Shown here: positions 12,480 to 23,437 of the stretch, in pieces
How positions within the stretch are numbered: the stretch's first letter is position 1
Layout of the letters: every line of letters begins with the position of its first letter
Source: Sepiola atlantica
Lineage: Eukaryota; Mollusca; Cephalopoda; Sepiida; Sepiolidae
Direction of reading: 5' to 3'
Assembly (NCBI GenBank): GCA_963556195.1
Contig: OY744525.1
Span: 42,231,576 to 42,295,575, forward strand
DNA length: 64,000 bases
The notes under the pieces: generated by a model
The model's input: the letters and a program-made list of their open reading frames with translations, nothing else
What the model was told of the DNA's origin: nothing
Databases searched by the model: none
Program-made: the position numbers and the translations under genes

Positions 12480-12733
12480 TTGTTAACATTGAACTGAAAA
12501 ACGACCATGTTGTACTTAGCTGGGAAGCAGCCCCACGATATTGTGTTCCACAGATGAGAAGTTCTTGGAAAGAAACTGTGTTCATGCTAGTTCTATTTAG
12601 TTTTAGGTACACAGAGGAAGAAAGGAAAATTATCTACAGTGGTTGTAGCTAGACGAGTTCTTGCTGTGAATGTTTTACAGGGTGGAACTAGAGATTAGAG
12701 CTCAGTTGAGCACGTACCATGAAAACAACGATA

Positions 12734-12741
12734 GACTAGAG
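12734..12741. repeat. hAT target site duplication, left
   Basis: GACTAGAG, identical to 13,361-13,368. Confidence 0.95.
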
Positions 12742-13360
12742 CAGGGGCGGACAACCACATCCGGCCCGCGGGCCACATCCGGCCCGCGGGCCACATCCGG
12801 CCCGCGAAGGCTTAGCGTCCGGCCCGCCACCCTGCTATGCTTTATTATTGCAATCCGGCCCGCGGACCTCCCAGTAAAACTCATATCATTCTGTGACATA
12901 GACGTAAAAGTAGGTTTCAATTAAGATTTACAGTGGGATAAAAATGTATGATATCAGCGAGCGATGATGCATGTATATTTCATTTTTCTTTAACTATTAA
13001 GAGATAAAAATAGAAAAAGAGAAAGAGAGAGGCAAAGAGGAAACGTGAGACGAGGAAATGGCATGAAACATAGAATCTATGTGAGGTGTGTCAAAACGAA
13101 TGCTGGATCAACTTGCTACTTCCCCCATCATTATTTTTTATGATTCCAAAATGGCTCTTCGTCGGCGACTTTTATAACATCACATACAGAAGTCTCTTGA
13201 GAAAAGATATCAGATTTGTAGAGTGTTCAATGCAATTTTTGTACAATTTATTCATGTAAACAAAATATAGTAATTCTGAGATTTCGTTTTTCACTGTGGC
13301 CCACGATCTCCTTCCAAAAGTCTCCTCTGGCTCTCACTCTGAAAAGGTTGCCCGCCTCTG
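12742..13360. mobile_element. Non-autonomous hAT element, 619 bp
   Basis: The element starts CAGGGGCGGACAACC and ends GGTTGCCCGCCTCTG, so the terminal inverted repeats match at 13 of 15 positions. It is flanked by a perfect 8-bp target duplication, the length made by hAT transposases. The left end carries three GGCCCGC(GGGCC)-type units and another GGCCCGC word lies at about 12,855; such GC-rich subterminal words are typical of this hAT group. No transposase frame remains, so it would have moved in trans. Confidence 0.95.
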
Positions 13361-13368
13361 GACTAGAG
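13361..13368. repeat. hAT target site duplication, right
   Basis: GACTAGAG, identical to 12,734-12,741. Confidence 0.95.
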
Positions 13369-13564
13369 AAAGGCTAGACACGTCTCTTCTATGAGAAAAA
13401 GGTCGTAGGGACAAGAAGAGATCGCCCCCATTAGATTGCAAAGTCGGTTTTGTACTCTGTCAAGGCAGGAGAGAGTACTATGAATGGTGCTTCCCCAGAT
13501 GTGGCAACAGTACGCCATCTTAGGACGTATCTGACTTTTAGTAAATGTATGCAAATAGTTATGG

Positions 13565-13680
13565 ATGCAGTTTCATGTTATATCCAGGACGGTGGTAAGC
13601 TGGATTAACAACACGGACTGATGACCTTGGGGGGGGGGGGGGGGGAGCTAAATTCGAATTTCACTTACAGATGTTGATAA
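13565..13680 (+). mobile_element. Possible tRNA-derived repeat relic with G17 run
   Basis: GGACGGTGGTAAGCTGG, then a G17 homopolymer at 13,629-13,645, then AATTCGAATTTCAC, which resembles a tRNA B box. This could be a decayed tRNA-derived SINE. The evidence is weak. Confidence 0.3.
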
Positions 13681-14595
13681 TTTTCACGTAGCCCCTTCTG
13701 TTAATACCGTAAAAATTTTAAGTTCTTAACATCTTCAAATAATTATTCATTTATTTGCTTTAAGTAGTTATTCATGATGTAAATATTTCTTGTTTTTCAA
13801 TTTTCTTTTCTCTTTGTTTTTATTGGGGATTTGGGGCATCCTATCAGATGCTAGACATTCCTGCTATTTCAGAGACTCCAACAGAGAGATCTTTTCAGGA
13901 TTCTAACCGCCCCTTTAAGTGCAATTGTTTGGATCTCTCTTGCACTCGATTCTCCGGGTATATTCGTCAGGTTGTTTAAAAAAAAATTTCATGGGCACTA
14001 GTGGTTCCTATGATTGCTGAAATGATTGAGATCTTCTTAAGATTCCAGTTGCTTTTTCATGTCGCACATAAGACCTTCTTTTTGGAGTCTAGTCCCATAA
14101 CTTTTGCCAGAAGTATCTCCGTACCCCCTCCACACGCACACACACACATTCGCAAATGATTTAGCTGAATCAAGGTGCAACCATCAGAAAAAGCAACAAG
14201 CAGACATAACTGTTCGTTCCTGCGTTTTCTCAGTCAATTCTCGTCTTTTATTGTTTATATTAAAATCGAATAAATCGTTTATTTTATGTTATATCTATCT
14301 TTATATATAATTCAAAATATTTTTCTTTCTCGTAATAAGCATGATGAATTAACAGCCAATATTTATACATTGGATGCCATGGTCAGAGTGTTAGATAACA
14401 AAGGGGTGCGCCGTGTGGAGAGTGCCCTAAAAGGTGAGGGGAATTAAAAGCGGAAGTCAGGGAAATCACGTCACTTCCGTTTGAAAAGCGGTCTGCCTCT
14501 TCAGTCTGCACCAGTCGATGAACAAGACGCGAGAATTGATCGTCCCGCCAACCCAGGCAGGGAGGGGGGGCTGACAGTCGGCACAGGTGGCCTAA
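13681..14595. other. No recognised gene
   Basis: The stretch 14,370-14,590 is more GC-rich and contains GGTCAGAGTGTTAGATAAC, which resembles a tRNA D arm. It abuts the duplicated block that starts at 14,596. No protein domain is seen. Confidence 0.35.
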
Positions 14596-14599
14596 AGGG

Positions 14600-15014
14600 C
14601 GGTGTATAACAGATTATATTTCTTTTTCTTTTATTTCTAATTTATTATAATTATTGGTGTCCTGTATCTTATATTTAATTTCGATATTATGGTACCCACT
14701 ATTTTTAGAGCTGTATTGTAAATGTTGCTTGATTTTTTAAATACATTTTCGTTGCTAGAGTTATTGATAAGCCTAAGTTCGATAGAATTAGGAATCTGTT
14801 TTATGATATATGGGGGGTGATTGGACTTTGGGTTTACGTATATTGGATTAGCATTATCTTTTAAATATGTCTCGAAAATATTTTCATTTAAATTTAAAGT
14901 GACATCTAAAAAGTGAGTTATTTTTATGTTAGCCAGTACTTCTACTCTTATGGAAATTAAAAAATTAGGCCTATGTATAATTTTCTTGAAGTTTTTGTGT
15001 AGCTTAATTGCCAT
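14600..15014 (-). pseudogene. Penelope-like element reverse transcriptase fragment (copy 1)
   Basis: The minus-strand frame contains FLDVTLNLNENIFETYLKDN and SNHPPYIIKQIPNSIELRL, then INNSSNENVF. This is the signature FLDV(T)L...NHPP.IIKQ(I/L)P.SIE.R..N.SSN region late in Penelope-like reverse transcriptases. It is truncated at the block edge just after the codons for RKRNIICYTPP. The start of the frame, MAIKLHK, reuses a terminal motif (ATGGCAATTAAGCTACAC) seen at other Penelope ends at 17.0 and 63.4 kb, so the 5' end is a chimeric truncation. Confidence 0.85.
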
Positions 15015-15612
15015 AAATATATTTTCATAACTGACTACCTAGCTCTGCTCAGGTATTAAGCACTGTTGAAGTAAATACTGAAAATTGATACATAAAAGAT
15101 TATATCTCCTTATAACATTTTATGTGGATACATGAAATAATAATATTTAGCTCCTCAAATAGTTGAGCACTTTCATAAGAATTTATTTCATCCCTAAAAA
15201 CACTGAAAAATAATATGGAAAAGGTTAACTTAGAAACATCACTTAAGATTATTCCAACACCTAGCAAGCATGAATACGTTATTAAATTAATTAACAAATA
15301 TGGACCTTAAAATATATATCTATGGAAGATCAATGAAGAAAAAATATTGCATTACTCAAATGGAAATTAAAAATACTAGCAAACATATGATCTCTTTGGT
15401 CAGATATTTTTGTTAGTATATATGACAAACTAACATATACTACACTACTCCCCAAAAGGATCAGGAAATACATGGGAGGATGATCTCATGACAACAGAAT
15501 AAATACTACACTACCCCCTCCCTTGAATCAAACATTGAAAGATAGTACATTAATTAACATAGTTAACTGAATTAGATATTAAAATATAGTAAAATAGTAC
15601 AAATACTAGAAG

Positions 15613-15850
15613 TAATAGTATAATTTAGGCTTCAGAAATACAGATACCAAATCTCCATTAGTAATAATAGAAGTAATAGTATAATTTCGGCTTCAGAAAT
15701 ACAGATACCAAATCTCCATTAGTAATAATAGAAGTAATAGTATAATTTAGGCTTCAGAAATACAGATACCAAATCTCCATTAGTAATAATAGAAGTAATA
15801 ATATAATTTCGGCTTCAGACAGACAGATACCAAATCTCAATTAATGATAG
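15613..15850 (+). repeat. 61-bp minisatellite, 4 units
   Basis: The unit contains GGCTTCAGAAATACAGATAC, CAAATCTCCATTAGTAATAA and TAGAAGTAATAGTATAATTT. Four units end in CTCAATTAATGATAG, as in the large array. Confidence 0.95.
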
Positions 15851-15919
15851 ATTATATCTCTGGAAGGTGAGTAGAAGGAAATAAATATTGGGTTTCTCGG
15901 ATGTAAACTAAATAAATAT

Positions 15920-16294
15920 GTCCATGTGGTTATTCGATCAACGGCCGAGGGACAAGCCAGCAGTGACAAAATCTGGGTACACACCCACGAAGGTAAGCAG
16001 AATCCAATAGGAACAATTCATCATGTTTGTTTCTTGATAGTGCCCTTAGTTAGGGCGAAATACTGAATCAAATCATGACCCTGTGTTAATCTCTTCTTGT
16101 TCGAATTAGTCTGTCATTCTGCCTTTTCCCTTATTCCCATCTTTCTTACCTATACTTTCTGTCGGATTGTCATCCTCTAAATAGACCTCATTTTTTTTTA
16201 CAGATCTGGTAATCAAAAATACTCAACTCTTTTTACAAAAAAATACTAAAAGAAAACCATCATTTCCTCCATCAGAATGCTCCACTCATAGAAG

Positions 16295-16346
<52 letters not shown>

Positions 16347-16653
16347 TATAAAAACAAGATGGTCAACTGACAACGGAGAAAAAATCCTCGCTTTCTCAAA
16401 GAAACAAGGTTCAATGTAAGTTGGTTGTCTAATGTTTGTTTTTTTAGTGTGTGTGTATTTCTGCTTCAGTGTTTCTACTGAAAACGATCCTTGGTCTTCT
16501 GATGAGCTGCATAGATTAGAAATCCTGGAATTACATGTCTATTCCCGGTTGTTTATGTATGGACGAAACGATCGTAAAGTGCACCAAATGTTTTGTATTA
16601 TAGGAAGAAAAAAATGAATAAAGACTTGCTTACTAGAATTTAAGGTACTATTG

Positions 16654-16714
<61 letters not shown>
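15920..16714. other. Spacer with (TA)n tracts
   Basis: (TA)n at 16,297-16,342 and 16,657-16,714. No gene is recognised. The 61-codon frame at 16,432 has no recognisable domain. Confidence 0.5.
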
Positions 16715-16716
<2 letters not shown>

Positions 16717-16757
16717 ACAGACAAGTGTTTCATGGTTTCTATGACTCATCAGTGTGG
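16715..16757 (-). ncRNA. Hammerhead ribozyme, decayed stem II
   Basis: Minus strand: stem I CCACA/TGTGG pairs perfectly (16,753-16,757 with 16,715-16,719), followed by core CTGATGA, a poorly paired stem II (GTCATAGAAACCAT), GAAAC, a short stem III with an ACTT loop, and the cleavage triplet GTC. The layout is type I. Stem II has lost most pairing, so activity is doubtful. Upstream on the same strand (about 16,765-16,800) lies tRNA-like sequence including GTTCAGTTAGGAGAAC and ACTCGAATCT. Confidence 0.65.
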
Positions 16758-16914
16758 CTAGATTCGAGTGTTTGGCATCCGGTGTTCTCCTAACTGAACG
16801 ATCAAATCTGCATCTTACAGTGGGGGAATTATATCATATTTAAATGCGAGTATCTATTTATTTACGTTTTTATGATATTGATAACCGAAAGTATTCAATT
16901 ATTTTTACAGAAGA

Positions 16915-16929
16915 CTATTGCTTTAATGC

Positions 16930-16989
<60 letters not shown>

Positions 16990-17092
16990 TTATGAAAATA
17001 TATTTATGGCAATTAAGCTACATAGAGGCTTATGCGTTTCATCCCCATAGGCAGTTGTCAGGCTAAAATGCATGGAGCTCGTGTTGCCGGGT

Positions 17093-17136
<44 letters not shown>

Positions 17137-17140
17137 GTGG
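16915..17140. mobile_element. Penelope-like element terminus with (TA)n
   Basis: (TA)n at 16,933-16,987, then GAAAATATATTTATGGCAAT and TAAGCTACATAGAGGC, then a second (TA)n at about 17,097-17,133. The same words, in the opposite direction, form the start of the Penelope fragments near 15.0 and 18.6 kb, and they recur at 39.7 and 63.4 kb. Read on the minus strand, the stretch at 17,025-17,070 (CCTGACAACTGCC...GATGAAACGC) looks like a degenerate hammerhead core. Confidence 0.65.
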
Positions 17141-17379
17141 TGTTTAGTCTAGCTAGTTAACCAATCAGATACTTTGTTATTCTCTTAGCCAATCGTTGGG
17201 CTTCTCACAAACAAAGGTTTGGTTGATTTTACTTCCTATTTCCTGTTCTATTGTTCTGCTTTCTATAAGGTGCCCCATCCCTGTTTCTTTGTTGTGTCGA
17301 AATAATGGGTGACCTTATTTTAACACGTGCTTGCTAGTATTTCTATTTAAGGTTTAAGTTCAGTTTTTATTCATTTATT

Positions 17380-18165
17380 TATTTATTTATTATGTATTGT
17401 TCATCTAAGGTAAATTTTATTCTGTGTAAGCAGTTGTTTGCTATTTCACTTCTACCATTTAATAAGATTTGGGGGTCTTTAAAGTTTAGGATTTCAAATT
17501 TTTCATTCAGACATAATCTACACGGGTCGTCTAAATTTCTACATGTACTGGCCTGTCGTATTATTTTCTATTCGATTATTGGTGAGCGTCCGCTATTTTT
17601 GAGCTCCCAATAATGGTTCGCTAGTGCTGTTTTAATTCTAACGTTCTTTGTTTTTAAATGTTCTGTTGTTGTTGGAATATCTGGTTTTAAAATCTAGGGA
17701 GGTCATACCCACGTAGTACTTCTTGTTATTCGGTTTTTCCTTGGCAAATATTGTGGCTTGGTAAACAATACTTTTGGTTAGGCATTTATTTTGTAGTGGA
17801 TAAAGTGTACAAGTTTTGTAGTTACAGCTTTTCTTTTATTACTAACTTTTTTCATTTCTATTTGGGTGATTGCTATTAGGGTTTGGGTTATTACTATTTG
17901 TAGTGCTTATATTTTTGTTGTTAGTGTTATTTTTGCTATATTGGTTACTTTTTATGCAATTTGTTACTTTTTTCGTCTCTACTGTTCTCTTTTAGTATTT
18001 TGTTATTGTGTGCCTTAATTATCATTTCTAGGTTTTCGCAGCAGCTGTAGGACAGTTTTAGGTTAGTTTTATTGAATATTTTATACAGGGGATTGGTTAC
18101 AGGGAAATGTTTTCCAATGAGATTTAGGAATTTCTTGCTCAGTTTAGTTTTTAACATCTGATTAT
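17380..18165 (-). pseudogene. Penelope-like element C-terminus with GIY-YIG endonuclease
   Basis: On the minus strand the frame at 18,157-17,945 reads SKKFLNLIGKHFP...LKLSYSCCENLEMIIKAHN, the segment linking reverse transcriptase to the endonuclease. Further down, after frameshifts, come SCNYKTCTLYPLQNKCLTKS, then YYVGMTSLDFKTRYSNN: a Cys-rich linker followed by the GIY-YIG variant Y-V-G with the conserved Arg. The end reads ASTCRNLDDPCRLCLNEKFE and RSEIANNCLHRIKF. This arrangement defines endonuclease-bearing Penelope-like elements. Stops and frameshifts make it non-functional. It joins the reverse transcriptase fragment of the next entry without a gap (RKRNIICYTPPYNQMLKTK spans the join). 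Confidence 0.85.
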
Positions 18166-18169
18166 AGGG

Positions 18170-18600
18170 CGGTGTATAACAGATTATATTTCTTTTTCTT
18201 TTATTTCTAATTTATTATAATTATTGGTGTCCTGTATCTTATATTTAATTTCGATATTATGGTACCCACTATTTTTAGAGCTGTATTGTAAATGTTGCTT
18301 GATTTTTTAAATACATTTTCGTTGCTAGAGTTATTGATAAGCCTAAGTTCGATAGAATTAGGAATCTGTTTTATGATATATGGGGGGTGATTGGACTTTG
18401 GGTTTACGTATATTGGATTAGCATTATCTTTTAAATATGTCTCGAAAATATTTTCATTTAAATTTAAAGTGACATCTAAAAAGTGAGTTATTTTTATGTT
18501 AGTCAGTACTTCTACTCTTATGGAAATTAAAAAATTAGGCCTATGTATAATTTTCTTGAAGTTTCTGTGTAGCTTAATTGGCATAAATATATTTTCATAA
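18170..18600 (-). pseudogene. Penelope-like element reverse transcriptase fragment (copy 2)
   Basis: Nearly identical to 14,600-15,014 (FLDVTLNLNENIF...SNHPPYIIKQIPNSIE). Unlike copy 1 it continues directly into the GIY-YIG part at lower coordinates, so 17,380-18,600 is the more complete element. It lacks the catalytic YxDD region, which would lie upstream. Confidence 0.85.
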
Positions 18601-19177
18601 CTGACTACCTAGCTCTACTCACGTATTGAGCACTGTTAAAGTAAATACTGAAAATTGATACATAAAAAATTATATCTCCTTATAACATTTTATGTGGATA
18701 CATGAAATAATAATATTTAGCTCCTCAAGTAGTTGAGCACTTTCATAAGAATTTATTTCATCCCTAAAAACACTGAAAAATAATATGGAAAAGGTTAACT
18801 TAGAAACATCACTTAAGATTATTCCAACACCTAGCAAGCATGAATACGTTATTAAATTAATTAACAAATATGGACCTTAAAATATATATCTATGGAAGAT
18901 CAATGAAGAAAAAATATTGCATTACTCAAATGGAAATTAAAAATACTAGCAAACATATGATCTCTTTGGTCAGATATTTTTGTTAGTATATATGACAAAC
19001 TAACATATACTACACTACTCCCCAAAAGGATCAGGAAATACATGGGAGGATGATCTCATGACAACAGAATAAATACTACACTACCCCCTCCCTTGAATCA
19101 AACATTGAAAGATAGTACATTAATTAACATAGTTAACTGAATTAGATATTAAAATATAGTAAAATAGTACAAATACT

Positions 19178-21125
19178 AGAAGTAATAGTATAATTTCGGC
19201 TTCAGAAATACAGATACCAAATCTCCATTAGTAATAATAGAAGTAATAGTATAATTTCGGCTTCAGAAATACAGATACTAAATCACCATTAGTAATAATA
19301 GAAGTAATAATATAATTTCGGCTTCAGAAATACAGATACCAAATCTCCATTAGTAATAATAGAAGTAATAATATAATTTCGGCTTCAGAAATACAGATAC
19401 CAAATCTCCATTAGTAATAATAGAAGTAATAATATAATTTCGGCTTCAGAAATACAGATACCAAATCTCCATTAGTAATAATAGAAGTAATAATATAATT
19501 TCGGCTTCAGAAATACAGATACCAAATCTCCATTAGTAAGAATAGAAGTAATAATATAATTTCGGCTTCAGAAATACAGATACCAAATCTCCATTAGTAA
19601 TAATAGAAGTAATAGTATAATTTCGGCTTCAGACAGACAGATACCAAATCTCCATTAGTAATAATAGAAGTAATAATATAATTTCGGCTTCAGACAGACA
19701 GATACCAAATCTCCATTAGTAATAATAGAAGTAATAATATAATTTCGGCTTCAGACAGACAGATACCAAATCTCCATTAGTAATAATAAAAGTAATAATA
19801 TAATTTCGGCTTCAGACAGACAGATACCAAATCTCCATTAGTAATAATAGAAGTAATAATATAATTTCGGCTTCAGACAGACAGATACCAAATCTCCATT
19901 AGTAATAATAGAAGTAATAATATAATTTCGGCTTCAGACAGACAGATACCAAATCTCCATTAGTAATAATAAAAGTAATAATATAATTTCGGCTTCAGAC
20001 AGACAGATACCAAATCTCCATTAGTAATAATAGAAGTAATAATATAATTTCGGCTTCAGACAGACAGATACCAAATCTCCATTAGTAAGAATAGAAGTAA
20101 TAATATAATTTCGGCTTCAGAAATACAGATACCAAATCTCCATTAGTAATAATAGAAGTAATAGTATAATTTCGGCTTCAGACAGACAGATACCAAATCT
20201 CCATTAGTAATAATAGAAGTAATAATATAATTTCGGCTTCAGACAGACAGATACCAAATCTCCATTAGTAATAATAGAAGTAATAATATAATTTCGGCTT
20301 CAGAAATACAGATACCAAATCTCCATTAGTAAGAATAGAAGTAATAATATAATTTCGGCTTCAGAAATACAGATACCAAATCTCCATTAGTAATAATAGA
20401 AGTAATAGTATAATTTCGGCTTCAGACAGACAGATACCAAATCTCCATTAGTAATAATAGAAGTAATAATATAATTTCGGCTTCAGACAGACAGATACCA
20501 AATCTCCATTAGTAAGAATAGAAGTAATAATATAATTTCGGCTTCAGACAGACAGATACCAAATCTCCATTAGTAATAATAAAAGTAATAATATAATTTC
20601 GGCTTCAGACAGACAGATACCAAATCTCCATTAGTAATAATAGAAGTAATAATATAATTTCGGCTTCAGACAGACAGATACCAAATCTCCATTAGTAATA
20701 ATAGAAGTAATAATATAATTTCGGCTTCAGACAGACAGATACCAAATCTCCATTAGTAATAATAAAAGTAATAATATAATTTCGGCTTCAGACAGACAGA
20801 TACCAAATCTCCATTAGTAATAATAGAAGTAATAATATAATTTCGGCTTCAGACAGACAGATACCAAATCTCCATTAGTAATAATAGAAGTAATAATATA
20901 ATTTCGGCTTCAGACAGACAGATACCAAATCTCCATTAGTAATAATAGAAGTAATAATATAATTTCGGCTTCAGACAGACAGATACCAAATCTCCATTAG
21001 TAATAATAGAAGTAATAATATAATTTCGGCTTCAGACAGACAGATACCAAATCTCCATTAGTAATAATAGAAGTAATAATATAATTTCGGCTTCAGACAG
21101 ACAGATACCAAATCTCAATTAATGA
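19178..21125 (+). repeat. 61-bp minisatellite, 32 units
   Basis: Same unit as at 15.6 kb. Two unit types alternate in blocks: one with CAGAAATACAG and one with CAGACAGACAG. Other markers are AATAATAAAAG and TAAGAATAG variants that recur in the same order, showing block duplications. Confidence 0.97.
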
Positions 21126-21197
21126 TAGATTATATCTCTGGAAGGTGAGTAGAAGGAAATAAATATTGGGTTTCTCGGATGTAAACTAAATAAATAT

Positions 21198-22039
21198 TAT
21201 AGTTATAGAAGGTCAATGGAAGAGAAAATACTGGATTACTCAGCTGAAAATTAAAAAACATACTGGATTACTCAGCTGAAAATTAAAAAAAAAAATTGGA
21301 TTACTCAGACGGAAACTAAAAAATATGCTTAGTGGTAAACAAGATTATTAAAATACACTTTTCAAAAGCTTTTTGAAACCAAAAAGACATTTTTTAATAA
21401 TCTTTCATTCTTCCTCTTCCACTCAATAAAATATACATGACTTTCCTCTTTACGGTAAATGGCATCGTTTTTTCTTCAGTCTGAAGACTTTAATCTACAG
21501 CCAAGATTGTTAAATGTTATGATGTTGTTGACTGACCTTTTCTCCGACTTGCAAAGGCCTCTTTCTTTTTTATTGCGTATTGTCAGGCTGCGTAGACGGA
21601 GAAAACAATACGCCGCATTCTTATCGAGAACAGACCATTTCTGTACTACTCTTGTAAACATGTTTAATTGAAAATATTAAGATTCTTCATAAAATAGTCT
21701 CAGACTTTTTGGACACAATTTCGGAATTCACTTTGAAGTAAATATCAGAATTATGCAACATTTAGAAAACATCGTTCATTGGATTTTCAGATTTTGCTTT
21801 CACTTTTGATGTTCCGAGCATGTTTACTGTTCATTTTGATTTCAACTTGGAATACCGGTTTCAATCTCTGTCAAGACAGTTGAGTTTACTTTACACTAAT
21901 ACTCTTGGAAAAGGCATAAATGTATTTCTCCTTTCTGTCTTTAGCTATAAGTGAAATGGTGGGAAGAATTTTGGCTATTGTGTCGTATAGAATGAGGGGG
22001 GGAGGGTCTTTGATTCCCACAGATTTCCTGTCTTCTTTT
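21198..22039. other. No recognised gene; three short GGATTACTCAG repeats at left
   Basis: 21,230-21,320 holds three imperfect units starting GGATTACTCAG. The 70-codon frame at 21,459-21,671 has no recognisable domain. Confidence 0.45.
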
Positions 22040-22560
22040 TTGTCAACCGAAATAGCTGTTCGTCTCTCTCATTGACACGTAAGTAATTGCTCAGTGGAAA
22101 GTGACGTCTCTCAGCAGTGGTAAAATTTCTTTGCTTTTCTCATTGTGGCTGGAATAATAGAAGTCATTAAAGAAAACAACAAATAACTCCACTATTTCCT
22201 CTGGGATGTGATTTACTTTTTATAGTAATTTACAGCAAGTATATCAAGATGAGTGGCATCCCTCCCCCCCCCCCCTGACCAACTCCCATAGGGAGATGGA
22301 AGCCTTGAAAACAGCATCAGATCACTTTGATGCCAGACTCCAAAGAGAAGGGAATTCTCTAGGTTCTCTGCCACATACTTTCTCCCATGACGTCTTATCC
22401 TGACAGTCCTAATTCTAAACTTGACTTCTAATGGAAAATTCCATCCTCCTGCTTAAACTAACCTTATGTGGAGGTTTCCATTTTAAACCTTTTTGTTTTA
22501 CACACATAGCATCTAATCTTGCTCGAATTGCAGCATAGTGGATTCATTTGAATTCCCAGA
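22040..22560 (-). mobile_element. Unclassified dispersed repeat F, copy 1
   Basis: In reverse it aligns by eye with 46,010-46,500 over several hundred bases; shared words are TTGCTGTAAATTAC, AGTAAATCA, GGAGTTATTTGTTGTT and CATTAGAAGT. A C-rich run at 22,261-22,274 interrupts it. No coding capacity is seen. Confidence 0.7.
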
Positions 22561-22799
22561 TGTGGACTGCATTATTGGCCACCATATTGTCTTTTTATAG
22601 CTTGAATCTGCCTGGGTATGAAAATGTTGCATATTCTTTGATGCTAGTCTGATCAGGGTGAAGTGTAGCCATGAGTCCCCAGGTGTGGTGCGTTATAAGA
22701 TATGATTGATAGAATATGATCTTAGAGTCAGATAAAGACCTGTATGGGAAATAAATAATTGATTCGTTAGTTTAAACATGCCACATAGGAAAGATTTGA

Positions 22800-23130
22800 A
22801 TTTAAATTCTAGTTGCTGCAAGATTGGATATGGATGTGTAAAAATAATGTTAAAAACGGAAATTTTCACATAAGGTTAGAGTAAGAAGAAATCGGAAAAT
22901 TCCATTAGAAGTTAAAAATTATAATTAGGGCTACGTGTTCAGGGTGTTGTGTCACAGATAGGAAATCTAGTGACATGTAGTGGATAAGCTGATAAAATCT
23001 TTCTCTTGTTTCTCAACTCTGAAGAAGAGGGGGTCGTGTTTCGGACAGCTGCTTCCTTCCATGGTCGGAGAAAGACCTACATAGTATTCTATATGCATAC
23101 TGTATATTGTAAAAGTAAAAGAAAACGCCT
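22800..23130 (+). mobile_element. Dispersed repeat F, copy 2
   Basis: Shares CACATAAGGTTAG and AAAATTCCATTAGAAGTTAA with copies at 22.4 (reverse), 44.8 and 46.0 kb. Copies 1 and 2 point away from each other with about 240 bp between them. Confidence 0.65.
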
Positions 23131-23254
23131 GAAAGAATTTTTAAACCCCAAATGATTGTGTGCTGTTGTTATTAATAACTTTTACAACTGTTGCTATTAA
23201 AAAAAAGACGACTACTGTTAACAACAAAGGAAACGAAAGAAGAGGAATACAGAA

Positions 23255-23437
23255 ATGTCTGCTGCGATATCTCCACAACAATCACCCTTACAACTCGACA
23301 TTACTACCAATTGTGCTGATTACTTACAACATATCAACAAGACGATGTTGGCTAACTGGTTACAATGGAGTTTTAAAAAAAATTGGTTCGCCATAATAGT
23401 TGCTACAAGAATTTTGGATTATCTCAACGACATGTAA
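23255..23437 (+). CDS. Candidate small ORF or first exon, unidentified
   Basis: A 60-codon frame starts MSAAISPQQSPLQLDITTNC and continues ADYLQHINKTMLANWLQWSF, ending LDYLNDM. The start context is AGAAATGT. The frame closes at ACATGTAAGG, so the TAA stop overlaps a good donor-like GTAAGG; it could be a first exon whose coding continues elsewhere. It contains one glycosylation sequon (NKT). No family is recognised, and the AT-rich surroundings make chance a real alternative. Confidence 0.2.
   Translation: MSAAISPQQSPLQLDITTNCADYLQHINKTMLANWLQWSFKKNWFAIIVATRILDYLNDM

Larger units (their letters stand above)
12480..13560 (-). pseudogene. LINE (CR1/Jockey-like) C-terminal relic split by a hAT element
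   Basis: The minus strand at 13,363-13,554 reads SQIRPKMAYCCHIWGSTIHS followed by LSCLDRVQNRLCNLMG. This is the conserved RPxxxYCxHxWG...LDRVQ region after the reverse transcriptase core. Below 12,742 the relic continues with decayed words resembling FHPVKH and NTVSFQELLICGTQ, the counterpart of the SFFPRTARLWN ending. The 619-bp hAT element (12,742-13,360) interrupts it, so the LINE copy is older than the hAT insertion. Confidence 0.8.
14596..15919 (-). repeat. Duplicated block, short copy (1,324 bp)
   Basis: Nearly identical to 18,166-21,197 from AGGGCGGTGTATAAC at the left end to AACTAAATAAATAT at the right end, apart from the number of 61-bp units (4 here, 32 there). It contains the Penelope-like fragment below, a stretch related to 29.2-29.5 kb, and the small 61-bp array. 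Confidence 0.95.
18166..21197 (-). repeat. Duplicated block, long copy (3,032 bp)
   Basis: Long counterpart of 14,596-15,919. The copies differ by 1,708 bp, which is exactly 28 x 61 bp, so the only large difference is the repeat number in the 61-bp array. Confidence 0.95.

Noticed and set aside
19178..21125. CRISPR-like or rDNA-spacer array
   Set aside because: Contiguous 61-bp repeats without spacers; no rRNA sequence adjoins.
22990..23060. CTGAAGAAG...GTTTCGG as a hammerhead
   Set aside because: The GAAA box is on the wrong strand relative to the CTGAAGA box.
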